From contig DASSKC010000060.1 in NCBI GenBank assembly GCA_035690885.1, positions 25,461-89,460 of the forward strand: a stretch of DNA of 64,000 nucleotides, written 5' to 3'. This document shows, one piece after another, positions 16,340 through 25,301 of the stretch. Origin of the DNA: Oleiagrimonas sp035690885 (GTDB lineage: Bacteria > Pseudomonadota > Gammaproteobacteria > Xanthomonadales > Rhodanobacteraceae). Below the pieces are notes generated by a model. The model had not been told where the DNA came from and did not search any database. It saw only the letters and a program-made list of their open reading frames with translations. Each line of letters opens with the position of its first letter. Position 1 is the stretch's first letter. Position numbers and translations under genes: made by a program.

Positions 16340-19240
16340 TCACGACCGGCCTGCGTGGCCGGTCTGACCGACGGCGTCATGAAGACGGACGGTCTTGCCG
16401 GTGCCGTGCGCGGCTCCGTTGCTCAACTGTTGGTACAGTTGTTTTGCTGCCTGTTGTTCGGGGAACTGGACATCCGTGTGTTGCAGCGCCGCGAGCGTCG
16501 CGTGCGCACCGGCGCGGTCGCCCGACCGAGCCTGCGCCACGGCCAGGTGGTACTGAATGGTCGGTGCATCGGGCTCGGCCTTGGCCGCTTTCTCGAGAAT
16601 CGGCAGAGCGGCCTTGTACTGCTTGGCGGCGATCAACGCCCAACCGTAGGTGTCGGCAATACCGGGAGATTGCGGTGCCAGGTCATGCGCGCGTTTGGCC
16701 AATGCCACCGCTTTGTCGTTGTGTTGTCCGGTGTATATCCAGGCGAGGTTGTTGAGGGCCGACACATTGGACGGATAGGCATCGAGGATTTTTTCGTACT
16801 GGTCGGCAGCCAGCGGCTGTTGCGCGTGGGCAAGGTAATACTGGGCCAGCAACATGCGTGCGGCCATGTCGTCGGCATGCTTGGTCAGCCACTCGCGAAG
16901 ACCCGCCTCCGGCTGCTTTGCAGCGCCGGCACGCAGGGCCAGAAAACGCCGGATCACCAGCGGTCGGCTGTACTTCGCGCTCAACGCCCGCTGATACGCT
17001 GTCGCAGCCTTGTCGTAGGACTTGCTGCTCATGTACAGATCGCCCTCCAACGCATAACCGGCCGCCTTGGTGGCAGCTTGCCGTTGCAGCGTATGCGTCA
17101 GCGCCAACGCGCCCGGAAGATCGTGATCGTGCAATTTCATGAATGCCAGCATCGCGACGGCCTTTACCTGTCCGGGATCCGCCTTGATGGCCCTTTCGAG
17201 GTTGTGTTGCGCCGCCTCGGTGTCCTTGAGCAGAACCTGTGCACGGGCAAGATTGATGCGATACAGGGATGCGTCAGGGGCAAGCTTCACGGCTTGCTGA
17301 AGTGGCTTCAGCGCCTTTTGATGATGGCCGGCATTGAGCTCGGCCGCGCCAAGGGCATTGAGTGCGGCCGCGTTGCCGGGCTCCGCGTCGACCAGATTCC
17401 GCGCCGTATCGGCGGCCTGGTCGAATTGGCCCATCCGGCTGTACAGCACGATCAGCCGGACATACGCACCGGTGAACCCGGGAGCGACGGCGATCGCTTG
17501 CTGGAACCGCTCAATGGCGTGCGCACGGTCGTGTTGCAGTTCGGCCAGCCTGCCGAGCGCGACCATTGCCACCGCGTTCTGCGGAGACTGTTTCAGCACT
17601 GACTTGTAGCGGTCCGTGGCGTCCTTGTAGTGATGCTCCAGCACATCCAGACTGCCCAGGTTGAGCAGCGCCGTGACGTTGTCGGGATCGAGCTCATGGG
17701 CCTTGAGGTACTGACTGCGTGCCTTGTCGTGCTTGCCTCCGGCTATCAGCGCGGTGCCGTAAAGCAGGTGCGCGGCGCTGTCGTCGGGATGGGCGATGGC
17801 GTAATCGGCCGCGGTCTCGACCGCCTTGTCGACATGCTTGTCGAGCACGTAAGCCTTGACCAGCAGGGTGGTGCGTTGGACCCCGGTGGCATCGTCATCT
17901 GCAGGCATGGCCTTGAGCAGGTCGATGGCTTTGGTTGCATTTCCGCTTGCAATCGCCTTGTTGACCTCGGCAAAACGCGGGTCTTGCGGTGGCGTCAGCG
18001 ATGCCATCTGTTGCATGCGACGGCTTGCGCTGGAGGCGGCGGTGGCAGGCGTCGACTCGCCCGGAGTCTGGGCGGCTGCCCTTTGCAGCAATGCCAGCAG
18101 TTCGGCGTCCGACGGCTGACCGGATACCAGGGATCGCAATGTCTTCAGCGCCTGTCCGGAGCGTCCCTGGCGATAAAACGTCAGCGCCAGCAATTTGCGC
18201 GCGCTGCGATTTTTCGGGGCCATTCCGATGACGTTGCTGACGTACATTTGCGCCTGGCCATAATTGCCTTTGGCGTAGTTGACCGCACCCATCAACAGCT
18301 GGGCATGCACGTTGTCCGGGCTGGCCCTGAGCACCAGCTGCAGCTGCGAAACCGCATCGTCGAGATGACCTTGCTTGTACAGCACCACGGCGTGCAGATA
18401 GTGCGGTTGCGGTTGCTGCGGGGCCATCTTTTCCAGCGTGCCGATGTTGGTCAGTGCCTTGTCGAACTGTCCCTGTTGCGCTTGCACGCGTGCCAGTTTC
18501 AATCGCGCCATGAAGCGGTCTTGCGGCAACCAGTCGTGGCCGGTACTTTGCAGTGCTTTCTGGTAAGCCTTCTCGGCGGCTTTCAGGTTTCCGTTTGCGA
18601 ACGCCGCGTCGGCTTTGCCTGTCCAGGCTTCCGGATTGTCCGGTCCCGCCGCCAACGCGCGTTGCACGTACTGGCCAACGGCCGTCGTGTGACGGGCGTT
18701 GGCTGCCAGCCTGGCCATTCCGATCAGCGCACGCACATTGTCGGAATCAAGCTGCAATGCGGCTTGGTAAGCCAGTCGGGCTTTTCCGGGTTTGCTCAAA
18801 CCGCGATACGCATCGCCACGCAACACCTTGACACGCGCCTGCAGATCGGGCGCGAATGATGTATCCGCGGGCAGGGTTTCAAGCAATTTCTTGAATTGGC
18901 CGGACACCCGCAAGGCTTCCCCGGTGGGTATGACCCAACGCTCGGTCGCGACGCCGTAGGCCTTGGCCTGCTGCAAATCGTGCAGGGCGTCTTTCGGGTT
19001 GCCGAGCATCAATGACGCCTTGCCGAGCAGCAGCCAGGCATCCCCGTTTTTTTTATCCTTCTGCAGGACTTTCTTGGCCTGGATATAGGCCGAGCGGTAC
19101 TCCCCCTCGGCCTGGTACTTGTTGCCGCTTGCCAGGCTGCCGTGACCGCCGGCCAGGCCGCAGCCAGTCAGCAACATGCCGATGCCGAGCGCCATCAGCA
19201 GGTGACGCATCATCTGGAATTTCGGTTTGATCGTGTACAT
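16340..19240 (-). CDS. prsT: PEP-CTERM system TPR-repeat lipoprotein PrsT
   Basis: A 966-residue lipoprotein: a signal peptide ends in the lipobox LTGC (Cys27), followed by more than a dozen tetratricopeptide repeats along the whole length (for example AWLLLGKASLMLGNPKDAL). Length and composition fit the PrsT family, which accompanies prsK/prsR in exosortase A loci. Its job is unknown; a scaffold for EPS assembly or for the sensor kinase in the periplasm has been suggested by its setting. The ATG at 19240 has a strong AAGGAAGG ribosome site. It is last in the wecB-prsK-prsR-prsT run. Confidence 0.93.
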   Translation of the reverse strand: MYTIKPKFQMMRHLLMALGIGMLLTGCGLAGGHGSLASGNKYQAEGEYRSAYIQAKKVLQKDKKNGDAWLLLGKASLMLGNPKDALHDLQQAKAYGVATERWVIPTGEALRVSGQFKKLLETLPADTSFAPDLQARVKVLRGDAYRGLSKPGKARLAYQAALQLDSDNVRALIGMARLAANARHTTAVGQYVQRALAAGPDNPEAWTGKADAAFANGNLKAAEKAYQKALQSTGHDWLPQDRFMARLKLARVQAQQGQFDKALTNIGTLEKMAPQQPQPHYLHAVVLYKQGHLDDAVSQLQLVLRASPDNVHAQLLMGAVNYAKGNYGQAQMYVSNVIGMAPKNRSARKLLALTFYRQGRSGQALKTLRSLVSGQPSDAELLALLQRAAAQTPGESTPATAASSASRRMQQMASLTPPQDPRFAEVNKAIASGNATKAIDLLKAMPADDDATGVQRTTLLVKAYVLDKHVDKAVETAADYAIAHPDDSAAHLLYGTALIAGGKHDKARSQYLKAHELDPDNVTALLNLGSLDVLEHHYKDATDRYKSVLKQSPQNAVAMVALGRLAELQHDRAHAIERFQQAIAVAPGFTGAYVRLIVLYSRMGQFDQAADTARNLVDAEPGNAAALNALGAAELNAGHHQKALKPLQQAVKLAPDASLYRINLARAQVLLKDTEAAQHNLERAIKADPGQVKAVAMLAFMKLHDHDLPGALALTHTLQRQAATKAAGYALEGDLYMSSKSYDKAATAYQRALSAKYSRPLVIRRFLALRAGAAKQPEAGLREWLTKHADDMAARMLLAQYYLAHAQQPLAADQYEKILDAYPSNVSALNNLAWIYTGQHNDKAVALAKRAHDLAPQSPGIADTYGWALIAAKQYKAALPILEKAAKAEPDAPTIQYHLAVAQARSGDRAGAHATLAALQHTDVQFPEQQAAKQLYQQLSNGAAHGTGKTVRLHDAVGQTGHAGRS

Positions 19241-19278
19241 ATGCCCTTCCTTACGCGCCGACAGCGCGTCGTCCGACC

Positions 19279-20643
19279 TCAGTCAGAATCGTTCGGCTTT
19301 TTCAGCTCGTGCTTTTCCATCAGGTCGTAGAGCGTGGGCCGGCTGATGCCAAGCAGCTCCGCGACCCGTGACAGGTTTCCGCCGGCCTTGGTCAACGCGC
19401 GTTGGATGGTCCGCGTTTCGGCCGCGTTGCGTATCTCGCGCAGGCTCAAGGTGCCTTCCTCGACGGCGCCGTTCAGGTGCAATGCGTCAGCATCGATACG
19501 CTTGCCATCGGCCATGATGACGGCGCCGTTGACGATGTTCTCCAGCTCGCGCACATTGCCCGGCCACGGGTGCGCCTCGATGGCCTTGATTGCCCTGGAA
19601 GTGAACTTCAGCGCCGCGCGTCCGTGGTGGCTGGCCGCCCGCTCCAGGAAAAATTGCGCCAGTGGCACCACGTCGCCCGCACGTTCACGCAATGGCGGCA
19701 GGTGGATGGCCACTTCGCCGAGGCGGTAAAACAGGTCCTCGCGAAACTTGCCTTCGCCGATGCGAGCCCTGAGGTTCTGGTGTGTGGCGCCGATGATGCG
19801 CACGTCCACCGGAATGGTCTGGCGTCCGCCGATGCGTTCGATGACCCGCTCCTCGAAAAAACGCAGCAACTTGGCTTGCAACGCGATCGGCATGTCGCCT
19901 ACTTCGTCCAGCAGCAAGGTGCCACCCGAAGCCAGCTCGATCTTGCCCTTGGTCTGCTTGTGGGCACCCGTGTAGGCGCCTTTTTCGTGACCGAACAGTT
20001 CGGCTTCGAGCAGGTTCTCGGGAATGGCGGCGCAGTTGATCGCCACGAACGGACCTTCGTGGCGTGTGCTCATGCGATGCAGGGCGCGCGCAAACAATTC
20101 CTTGCCGGTTCCGGTTTCGCCAAGCAGGAGCACGGTGGCGTTGGTGGGACTGACCTTTTCGACCAGGCGGAAGGCTTCGAGCATCGGCTGGCTGCTGCCG
20201 ATGATGCCTTCGAGCGACGGCGTCGACTGATCGCGCAGTCGGCGATTCTCCGCTTCCAGTTCGTGCACGCGAAAGGCGCGATCCACGATCAGGCGCAGCA
20301 CGTCCAGGTCCAGTGGTTTGGAGCAAAAATCGTACGCGCCATGGCCGATGGCCTTGACCGCGTTGTCGCGATCGCCGTTGCCGGTGACGACGATGATCTT
20401 GGTGTGCGGCGCTTGTTCCAGGATTCCCGTGATGGCGGCAAATCCCTCGTCGGTACCCGATGCGTCCGGTGGCAAACCAAGGTCCTGCAACACCACCGCC
20501 GGTTGATGTTCCTGCATTTGCTGGAGTGCCGATGGGCGGTCGCCTGCGACGATGACGGTGTAATCCTCGAAGCTCCAGCGCAATTGGCTCTGCAGGCCGG
20601 TATCGTCTTCGACCACCAGCAGGCAATCGGAGGGCTTGCTCAT
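19279..20643 (-). CDS. prsR: PEP-CTERM-box response regulator, sigma-54 activator PrsR
   Basis: An NtrC-type activator of 454 residues: receiver domain with phospho-acceptor Asp54 (VVLQDLGLPPD), AAA+ sigma-54 interaction domain with Walker A GETGTGKE and the GAYTGAHKQ loop (GAFTGA-like), and a C-terminal Fis-type helix-turn-helix (LSRVAELLGISRPTLYDLM). It is the partner of PrsK, whose stop codon overlaps the prsR ATG (ATGA). The likely targets are the two sigma-54 promoters in front of the PEP-CTERM genes. The GAFTGA loop reads GAYTGA, a tolerated substitution. Confidence 0.96.
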   Translation of the reverse strand: MSKPSDCLLVVEDDTGLQSQLRWSFEDYTVIVAGDRPSALQQMQEHQPAVVLQDLGLPPDASGTDEGFAAITGILEQAPHTKIIVVTGNGDRDNAVKAIGHGAYDFCSKPLDLDVLRLIVDRAFRVHELEAENRRLRDQSTPSLEGIIGSSQPMLEAFRLVEKVSPTNATVLLLGETGTGKELFARALHRMSTRHEGPFVAINCAAIPENLLEAELFGHEKGAYTGAHKQTKGKIELASGGTLLLDEVGDMPIALQAKLLRFFEERVIERIGGRQTIPVDVRIIGATHQNLRARIGEGKFREDLFYRLGEVAIHLPPLRERAGDVVPLAQFFLERAASHHGRAALKFTSRAIKAIEAHPWPGNVRELENIVNGAVIMADGKRIDADALHLNGAVEEGTLSLREIRNAAETRTIQRALTKAGGNLSRVAELLGISRPTLYDLMEKHELKKPNDSD

Positions 20644-22709
20644 GAGATTGCCCTCAGTTTGTCGGTCCCGAGGGCGCCCTCGTTCGGTTCGGCCAGCGGC
20701 AGTTCAATGGTGAACACGGTGCCACGGCCCGGTTTGCTGTCCACGCTCAGGGCACCGCCCAACCGATGCACGTATTCGCGCGCCTGGTAGGCACCGATAC
20801 CCATGCCGCGGCTTGCCTTGGTGGTGAAAAACGGCTTGAACAGCCGCTCGCGAATGAACGCATCGTCCATGCCTTGTCCATCATCTTCGATCTTCAATAC
20901 CGCCACTCCCGATGTCTGTTCGAGCTTCACCATCACGCATCCCCGCGCTGTCGCCGCATCCTGTGCATTGCGGATCAGATGCTCGAGCGCCGCGGCCAAT
21001 TGTTCGGCATCGGCGTGCGTCCACATCTCGTCGTCGGGCGGCTGGTAGCGGGGTGCGGGTGATTGTCCCCGGCACTGTTCGAGCGCCTTGTCGATCACGG
21101 TGGCGATGCGCACGCGGCCATTCACGGCCGGCGTCGAGCCTCCGCGCAGTTGATCGAGCAGCCGGTTGATGCGTCGTACCGAGTTGTCGACCGTGGCCAG
21201 CATGTCATCCACGAATGCCGGGTTGTGCTTGTGTCGCGCCGCGTTTTGCAGCAGCAGCGATTGCTGGGCTGCGACGTTCTTGAGGTCGTGCATGAGAAAC
21301 GCCGTGAGCCGGTTGAAGCCCTCGAACTGGCGCGCCACGGCCAGTTCCCGCGCGTTGGCGGCTTGTGCCAGCGTGCCGGCTACCTGGCTGCCGGCGGTGC
21401 GCAGCAGGGCGATGTCCTCCCAGTCGATGCGACGGCGTGCGCGTGCATGGGCCAGCAACACCAGGCCGACCAGTTGATCTTCCAGGATCATTGGAACGAG
21501 CAACCAGGCGTTCGGCAATTCGGTCAGGTTGGCGGATGCCCGCAGCTTTTCGTCGTGTTCAGGCGGTGCATCGCACAGGTCGTAAATCCAGTGACGCTCA
21601 CGCATGAACTCGAATGTCGGCTCGGTGGCGGCAAGCTCCATGCCGGTCGGCATCGGCATGTTCCAACTGGCTTCGGGCACGAAGTTTCCCGTGTGGCTGC
21701 GCGAGAACAGTATGCCTCCCGGACTGTCCATGGTTTGCGCCATCGCACGCACGGCGCGCACCGACAGATCGGTGTCGCTGTCGCTGGCCGCGAGTGTGGC
21801 GGTCAGATGCAGCCACTGTTCACGGTAGTCATGGCGGAGGCTGAAGAAGTTCCTGTGCAGGAACACTTTCAAGCGCGAGCGCGACTGACCGGAGCTGGCC
21901 ACCATCAACACGACCAGCAGCGCAAAGAAGATCAGCGCGATCTCCGCCACCCGACCCCAGTCGCCGCCGTACAACCGCACGTAATAGCCTCCCACCGCAA
22001 TCGCGATGAGATAGCAGGCGATCACCAGCAGGCTGGTGGAATAGAACACCACGCGCCGCGACACCCCCACGTTCAATGACCACTTGCGGTTGCGCGCGGC
22101 CGCGACCAGCAACAATGGCGCCAGCAACGCATTGACGAAGCCGCGCGCTGCCCACGTGCTGGCGCTGAACTCGTGGTAAAGAATCGCGTAGGAGTACAGG
22201 AAGATGTCGTAGGCGAACAAGCCGACCAGGGAGATCAGCAAGAATTTGAGCGCCCAGCGTTGTTGCGGCTCGGCATTGCGCAGGATCTGTTCCAGGTACA
22301 CCACGCCGATCAATGCGAGCAGCAACATGCCGACCAGTGGAATGCCGATGTCGAATGCCAGCCCGGCTGCGGGCAATACGCAGTACAGCGCAAGCAGTAT
22401 CCAAAGCGCCTGCGTGGCGGCGCGGAACCCGCGCAGCAGTCTGGACATGGGCCAGGCGCCGAACAGGGCGCTCAGGAATGCGAGCCAGGCGCCATAGCGC
22501 AACACCTCGGCCAGCAAGACCCAGTTCATGGCCAGCGATCCTTGCCACTGGGCGTACGCCATCAACAGCCCCCACAGCGTCGATACCGTGGTGGCCAGGA
22601 TCAGCAGCGCACCCATTCGCTGTCCGCGCCAGCTCAGCGCCAACAATACGGTCGCCACCAGAAACATGGTGGATGCGGCGAGATAACTGCCGATGACAAT
22701 GTCGTTCAT
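20640..22709 (-). CDS. prsK: PEP-CTERM system sensor histidine kinase PrsK
   Basis: A 689-residue kinase whose first 270 residues form about nine membrane helices. A GAF-like domain (about 300-455) follows, then the HisKA-like H-box LMHDLKN (His474) and a HATPase domain with HLIRNAQDAA and DDGQGMD. This is the PrsK family, always paired with PrsR in exosortase A organisms. The signal it senses is unknown. The ATG at 22709 is favoured because the preceding seven residues of the frame are not conserved-looking and membrane helix one begins right after it. It is preceded 30 bp away by wecB. Confidence 0.95.
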   Translation of the reverse strand: MNDIVIGSYLAASTMFLVATVLLALSWRGQRMGALLILATTVSTLWGLLMAYAQWQGSLAMNWVLLAEVLRYGAWLAFLSALFGAWPMSRLLRGFRAATQALWILLALYCVLPAAGLAFDIGIPLVGMLLLALIGVVYLEQILRNAEPQQRWALKFLLISLVGLFAYDIFLYSYAILYHEFSASTWAARGFVNALLAPLLLVAAARNRKWSLNVGVSRRVVFYSTSLLVIACYLIAIAVGGYYVRLYGGDWGRVAEIALIFFALLVVLMVASSGQSRSRLKVFLHRNFFSLRHDYREQWLHLTATLAASDSDTDLSVRAVRAMAQTMDSPGGILFSRSHTGNFVPEASWNMPMPTGMELAATEPTFEFMRERHWIYDLCDAPPEHDEKLRASANLTELPNAWLLVPMILEDQLVGLVLLAHARARRRIDWEDIALLRTAGSQVAGTLAQAANARELAVARQFEGFNRLTAFLMHDLKNVAAQQSLLLQNAARHKHNPAFVDDMLATVDNSVRRINRLLDQLRGGSTPAVNGRVRIATVIDKALEQCRGQSPAPRYQPPDDEMWTHADAEQLAAALEHLIRNAQDAATARGCVMVKLEQTSGVAVLKIEDDGQGMDDAFIRERLFKPFFTTKASRGMGIGAYQAREYVHRLGGALSVDSKPGRGTVFTIELPLAEPNEGALGTDKLRAIS

Positions 22710-22739
22710 GCCTACGTGCCCCCCGGTCACAGCACTGGA

Positions 22740-23972
22740 TTATAGGCTCTTGGTCGACGCTGCACCGTATCCGGCATTCAGCAATCGTCCGCCGTGCTTG
22801 TCTGAGCTGGAAGGTCGTTCACCGGACATGTTGCCGTCCGCGAGCGTGTCGACGACCTCGAGCGCGGTGCTGCGAAAGCGCCGGCGGATGTCGGCCACCA
22901 CACGTCCGGCGGTATGCCCGTCCCACAACGCGGGTTTGCGCCCATGCGGGCCGCGCCCCGACAGCACGGTACCGACGGCCATCTCCAGCTCGTCGGCCTT
23001 CACCAGTTGATTGCTGCCTTCGATGAGGGTGATCGGACGCTCGGTATTGGCGCGCACGGTCAGGCACGGAATATCGAGATAGGTCGTTTCTTCCTGGATG
23101 CCGCCGGAGTCCGTGATCACCAGACACGCGTCGCACACCAAATTCATGAAATCCACGTAGCCCATCGGTTTGGTGACCGTCAGGCCGGGCGTCGTGACGA
23201 GCTCGTGCCACAGCCCGAAGTCTTCCAGATTCTTGCGCGTTCGCGGATGCACCGGGAACACCAGCGGCAGCCGGCGGGCAATGGATTTGAGTTGCCTGAC
23301 CAGTTCCGTGAGCGGCTTGGGCGTATCGACGTTCGACGGTCGGTGCAGCGTCACCATCGCGTACTCGAGCTCGTTCAATCCCAGCTCGCGTCGCGCGGGA
23401 CTTTGCCGGATGCGCGATCGCATCAGTTCATAGGAATCGATCATGATGTTGCCGACCCGCGTGACCTTGTCTGCGGCCACGCCCTCGGCGGCAAGGTTCT
23501 CGTCGGCATCCGGCGACGGTGTCCACAGGATGTCGGCCAGCGTGTCGGTCACGATGCGGTTGATCTCTTCGGGCATGTGCCGGTCACCGCTGCGCAGCCC
23601 GGCTTCCAGATGCGCGACCTTGATCCACAGTTTGGATGCGACCAAGGCGCAGGCGACGGTCGAGTTGACGTCGCCCACGACCACGACCAGATCGGGCCGA
23701 TCCTTCTGGCAGGCATCTTCGTAAGCCAGCATGACGCCGGCTGTCTGCGCGGCGTGACTGCCGCTGCCGATGCCCAGATGCAAGTCCGGTCGCGGCAGGC
23801 CGAGATCGCGGAAGAACGCGTCCGACATGTTGGTGTCGTAATGCTGGCCGGTGTGGACCAGCCGCAGGCGGCACCACGGCTGCCCGTGAAGCGCATGAAA
23901 CAGGGGCGCGACCTTCATGAAGTTGGGCCGCGCCGCTGCGATCAGATCAATCCTTGTCGTTTTCATGTCCAT
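22740..23972 (-). CDS. wecB: UDP-N-acetylglucosamine 2-epimerase (non-hydrolysing)
   Basis: WecB interconverts UDP-GlcNAc and UDP-ManNAc to supply ManNAc for surface polysaccharide. The 410-residue protein has the family landmarks: VHTGQHYDTNMSDAFF, VVVGDVNSTVA, HLEAGLRSGDRHMPEEINR, PVHPRTRKNL and TDSGGIQEE. The start is 23972 (MDMKTTR) or 23966 (MKTTR); the GGGGAAG site spaces better with the latter. Exosortase A loci usually carry a wecB copy, which places it functionally with the EPS operon even though it lies beside the prs genes. Confidence 0.95.
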   Translation of the reverse strand: MDMKTTRIDLIAAARPNFMKVAPLFHALHGQPWCRLRLVHTGQHYDTNMSDAFFRDLGLPRPDLHLGIGSGSHAAQTAGVMLAYEDACQKDRPDLVVVVGDVNSTVACALVASKLWIKVAHLEAGLRSGDRHMPEEINRIVTDTLADILWTPSPDADENLAAEGVAADKVTRVGNIMIDSYELMRSRIRQSPARRELGLNELEYAMVTLHRPSNVDTPKPLTELVRQLKSIARRLPLVFPVHPRTRKNLEDFGLWHELVTTPGLTVTKPMGYVDFMNLVCDACLVITDSGGIQEETTYLDIPCLTVRANTERPITLIEGSNQLVKADELEMAVGTVLSGRGPHGRKPALWDGHTAGRVVADIRRRFRSTALEVVDTLADGNMSGERPSSSDKHGGRLLNAGYGAASTKSL

Positions 23973-24016
23973 CTTCCCCCCCCAGGGTTGTACTTGGTGG
24001 CTTTCCAAACCGGAAC

Positions 24017-24052
24017 AACGCCGGTCCGCGGTGTGCCGTGCGGACCGGCGTT
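24017..24052. terminator. 13-bp perfect hairpin after the second PEP-CTERM gene
   Basis: AACGCCGGTCCGC (24017-24029) and GCGGACCGGCGTT (24040-24052) are perfect complements around a 10-base loop. The site lies 26 bp beyond the stop codon of the minus-strand PEP-CTERM gene and just before wecB. There is no clear T-run. Confidence 0.6.
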
Positions 24053-24077
24053 GGATCAAGACGTCAGGCTGCGGGTG

Positions 24078-24935
24078 TCAGACGACGTTGTGTGCATCAC
24101 GACGACGCAGACCCACGATGACGCCGAGCAGCAGCACGCCGAAGCCGAACATGCCCAGTGCTGCCGGCTCCGGAATCGGGTCGACCGATTCCACGATCAC
24201 CACGAAGTCGTTGTAGTCCAGGTCCGAGTTGGCCCAGAGCGTGTCTTCCCATGCCAGCAGGAACTCGTTGGGAAGGAACTTGCCGGCCACGCCGTGGATA
24301 TTGAGCTTGGTGCTTCCATCACCCGCGTAGGCGACCATGTGCGGGACACCACCCGGATAAGTGGCGTTGCTGTTCGGGTTCATGCCCGGGACCGAATAGA
24401 ACGTGCCATCCGGGGTATCCAGGTAATAACCGAACAGGTTCGTCACACCGAACGTGGCGCTGGTTTGTCCTTGGTAGACACCAGCCGCGTTGTAATTGGT
24501 GACCATGTAGTTTCCGCCACCGAGATTGGCCAGCTGCGTGCTCCACCCGGCAGACGCGCCGCCACCGAACAGTTGCAGGTGATTGCTGGCATTGGTCGGG
24601 TCGAAAATGCCGAAGGTGTTCACCGACGCGTTGCCGGCGATTTCCAGCACGATCTTGTTTTCACTGTTGCCGGTCGCGCCGATCGACCACCACGAGCTGG
24701 GCTGGTACTGGTCGTTGTAGACATCGATGCCGGGGCCGCTGACCGTGATGCCGTTGAGCTGGTCTTGCAGGCCGGTGCCCGCGCCATCCTGGCCCACCGG
24801 CGCGATGCAGATGGGGCCACTTTGGGTCGGGGTGCCGGTTGCCGGCGCATTCGGGCAAACCGTCGCAAATGCCTGGCCTGCGAACAAGGCGGCAGCGGCG
24901 ATGCCGGCAAGACTGAGGGACGTGCGCTTGTTCAT
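24078..24935 (-). CDS. PEP-CTERM protein with DUF4114-like domain
   Basis: A 285-residue secreted exosortase substrate. A cleavable signal peptide (SLAGIAAAALFAGQAFA) is followed by a Gly/Asn/Ser-rich beta domain whose end, LAWEDTLWANSDLDYNDFVV, resembles the DUF4114 signature found in bacterial surface proteins (Asp-rich, probably calcium-binding). The tail is IPEPAALGMFG, a hydrophobic helix, then GLRRRDAHN. Ribosome site GGAGGAAA precedes the ATG. A sigma-54 promoter and two 17-bp boxes lie upstream, so it should be expressed with the other PEP-CTERM protein through PrsR. Confidence 0.9.
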   Translation of the reverse strand: MNKRTSLSLAGIAAAALFAGQAFATVCPNAPATGTPTQSGPICIAPVGQDGAGTGLQDQLNGITVSGPGIDVYNDQYQPSSWWSIGATGNSENKIVLEIAGNASVNTFGIFDPTNASNHLQLFGGGASAGWSTQLANLGGGNYMVTNYNAAGVYQGQTSATFGVTNLFGYYLDTPDGTFYSVPGMNPNSNATYPGGVPHMVAYAGDGSTKLNIHGVAGKFLPNEFLLAWEDTLWANSDLDYNDFVVIVESVDPIPEPAALGMFGFGVLLLGVIVGLRRRDAHNVV

Positions 24936-24973
24936 GGTTTTCCTCCGGGATGAACGGGTGGTTCCTCACGTAC

Positions 24974-24992
24974 AAAGCAATTCGGATGCCAA
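24974..24992 (-). promoter_or_regulatory. Sigma-54 promoter of the DUF4114 PEP-CTERM gene
   Basis: Read on the minus strand: TTGGCATCCGAATTGCTTT, with GG-N10-GC spacing and the full TTGC of the -12 element. The predicted start point is again about 30 bp before the ATG, as for the other PEP-CTERM gene. Confidence 0.88.
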
Positions 24993-25054
24993 GTATCTAA
25001 CGTACTGTTTTTAATGAACATATTCTCGCGCTCCATCAATTGTTTTCCGGGAAG

Positions 25055-25071
25055 TGTAAATAATATCGACA
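25055..25071. promoter_or_regulatory. Putative PrsR enhancer (PEP-CTERM box), copy 2
   Basis: TGTAAATAATATCGACA, 65 bp upstream of the -24 element of the DUF4114 PEP-CTERM promoter, in the same orientation as copy 1. Confidence 0.7.
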
Positions 25072-25177
25072 GGCCTTCGAGGGCCGATCCGGCATGCCGC
25101 TGGCGGTCGGTTCCTTCGAACCCACGCCGGGCGCCATTTGCAACGCGTCCGACCTCCGGTGCCGAAAAATGCCGATA

Positions 25178-25194
25178 TGTAAAGTATTTCGACA
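25178..25194. promoter_or_regulatory. Putative PrsR enhancer (PEP-CTERM box), copy 3
   Basis: TGTAAAGTATTTCGACA, identical to copy 2 at 14 of 17 positions and exactly 123 bp from it. It is nearer the plus-strand gene (about 124 bp before its ATG) and may serve either gene or act as a second enhancer site. Confidence 0.65.
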
Positions 25195-25301
25195 CCCTTC
25201 CAGGGGCGCGGTTTGGTGCGCGTTGGTGCCGAAAATCGAGACACTTGCGCTGTGCCGCGCTGGGGTATAGTCATGCGGCTTGCGCTTGGGAGGGCCAACA
25301 C

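Larger units (their letters stand above)
24936..25301. other. 366-bp divergent regulatory region
   Basis: This gene-free stretch separates the minus-strand DUF4114 PEP-CTERM gene from the plus-strand secreted protein. It holds one sigma-54 promoter (minus), two 17-bp enhancer-like boxes, and near 25245-25271 a possible sigma-70 promoter on the plus strand (TTGCGC, 15 bp, TATAGT). A weaker GG-N10-GC pair overlaps the last site. Confidence 0.6.

Noticed and set aside
22914..24953. 679-codon plus-strand frame opposite wecB and the PEP-CTERM gene
   Set aside because: Runs across two supported genes and their intergenic hairpin; no motif, no ribosome site.
25261..25278. GG-N10-GC pair before the secreted protein as a sigma-54 promoter
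   Set aside because: The -12 half is ATGC and the -24 half lacks CAC; the overlapping TTGCGC/TATAGT pair is a simpler sigma-70 explanation.
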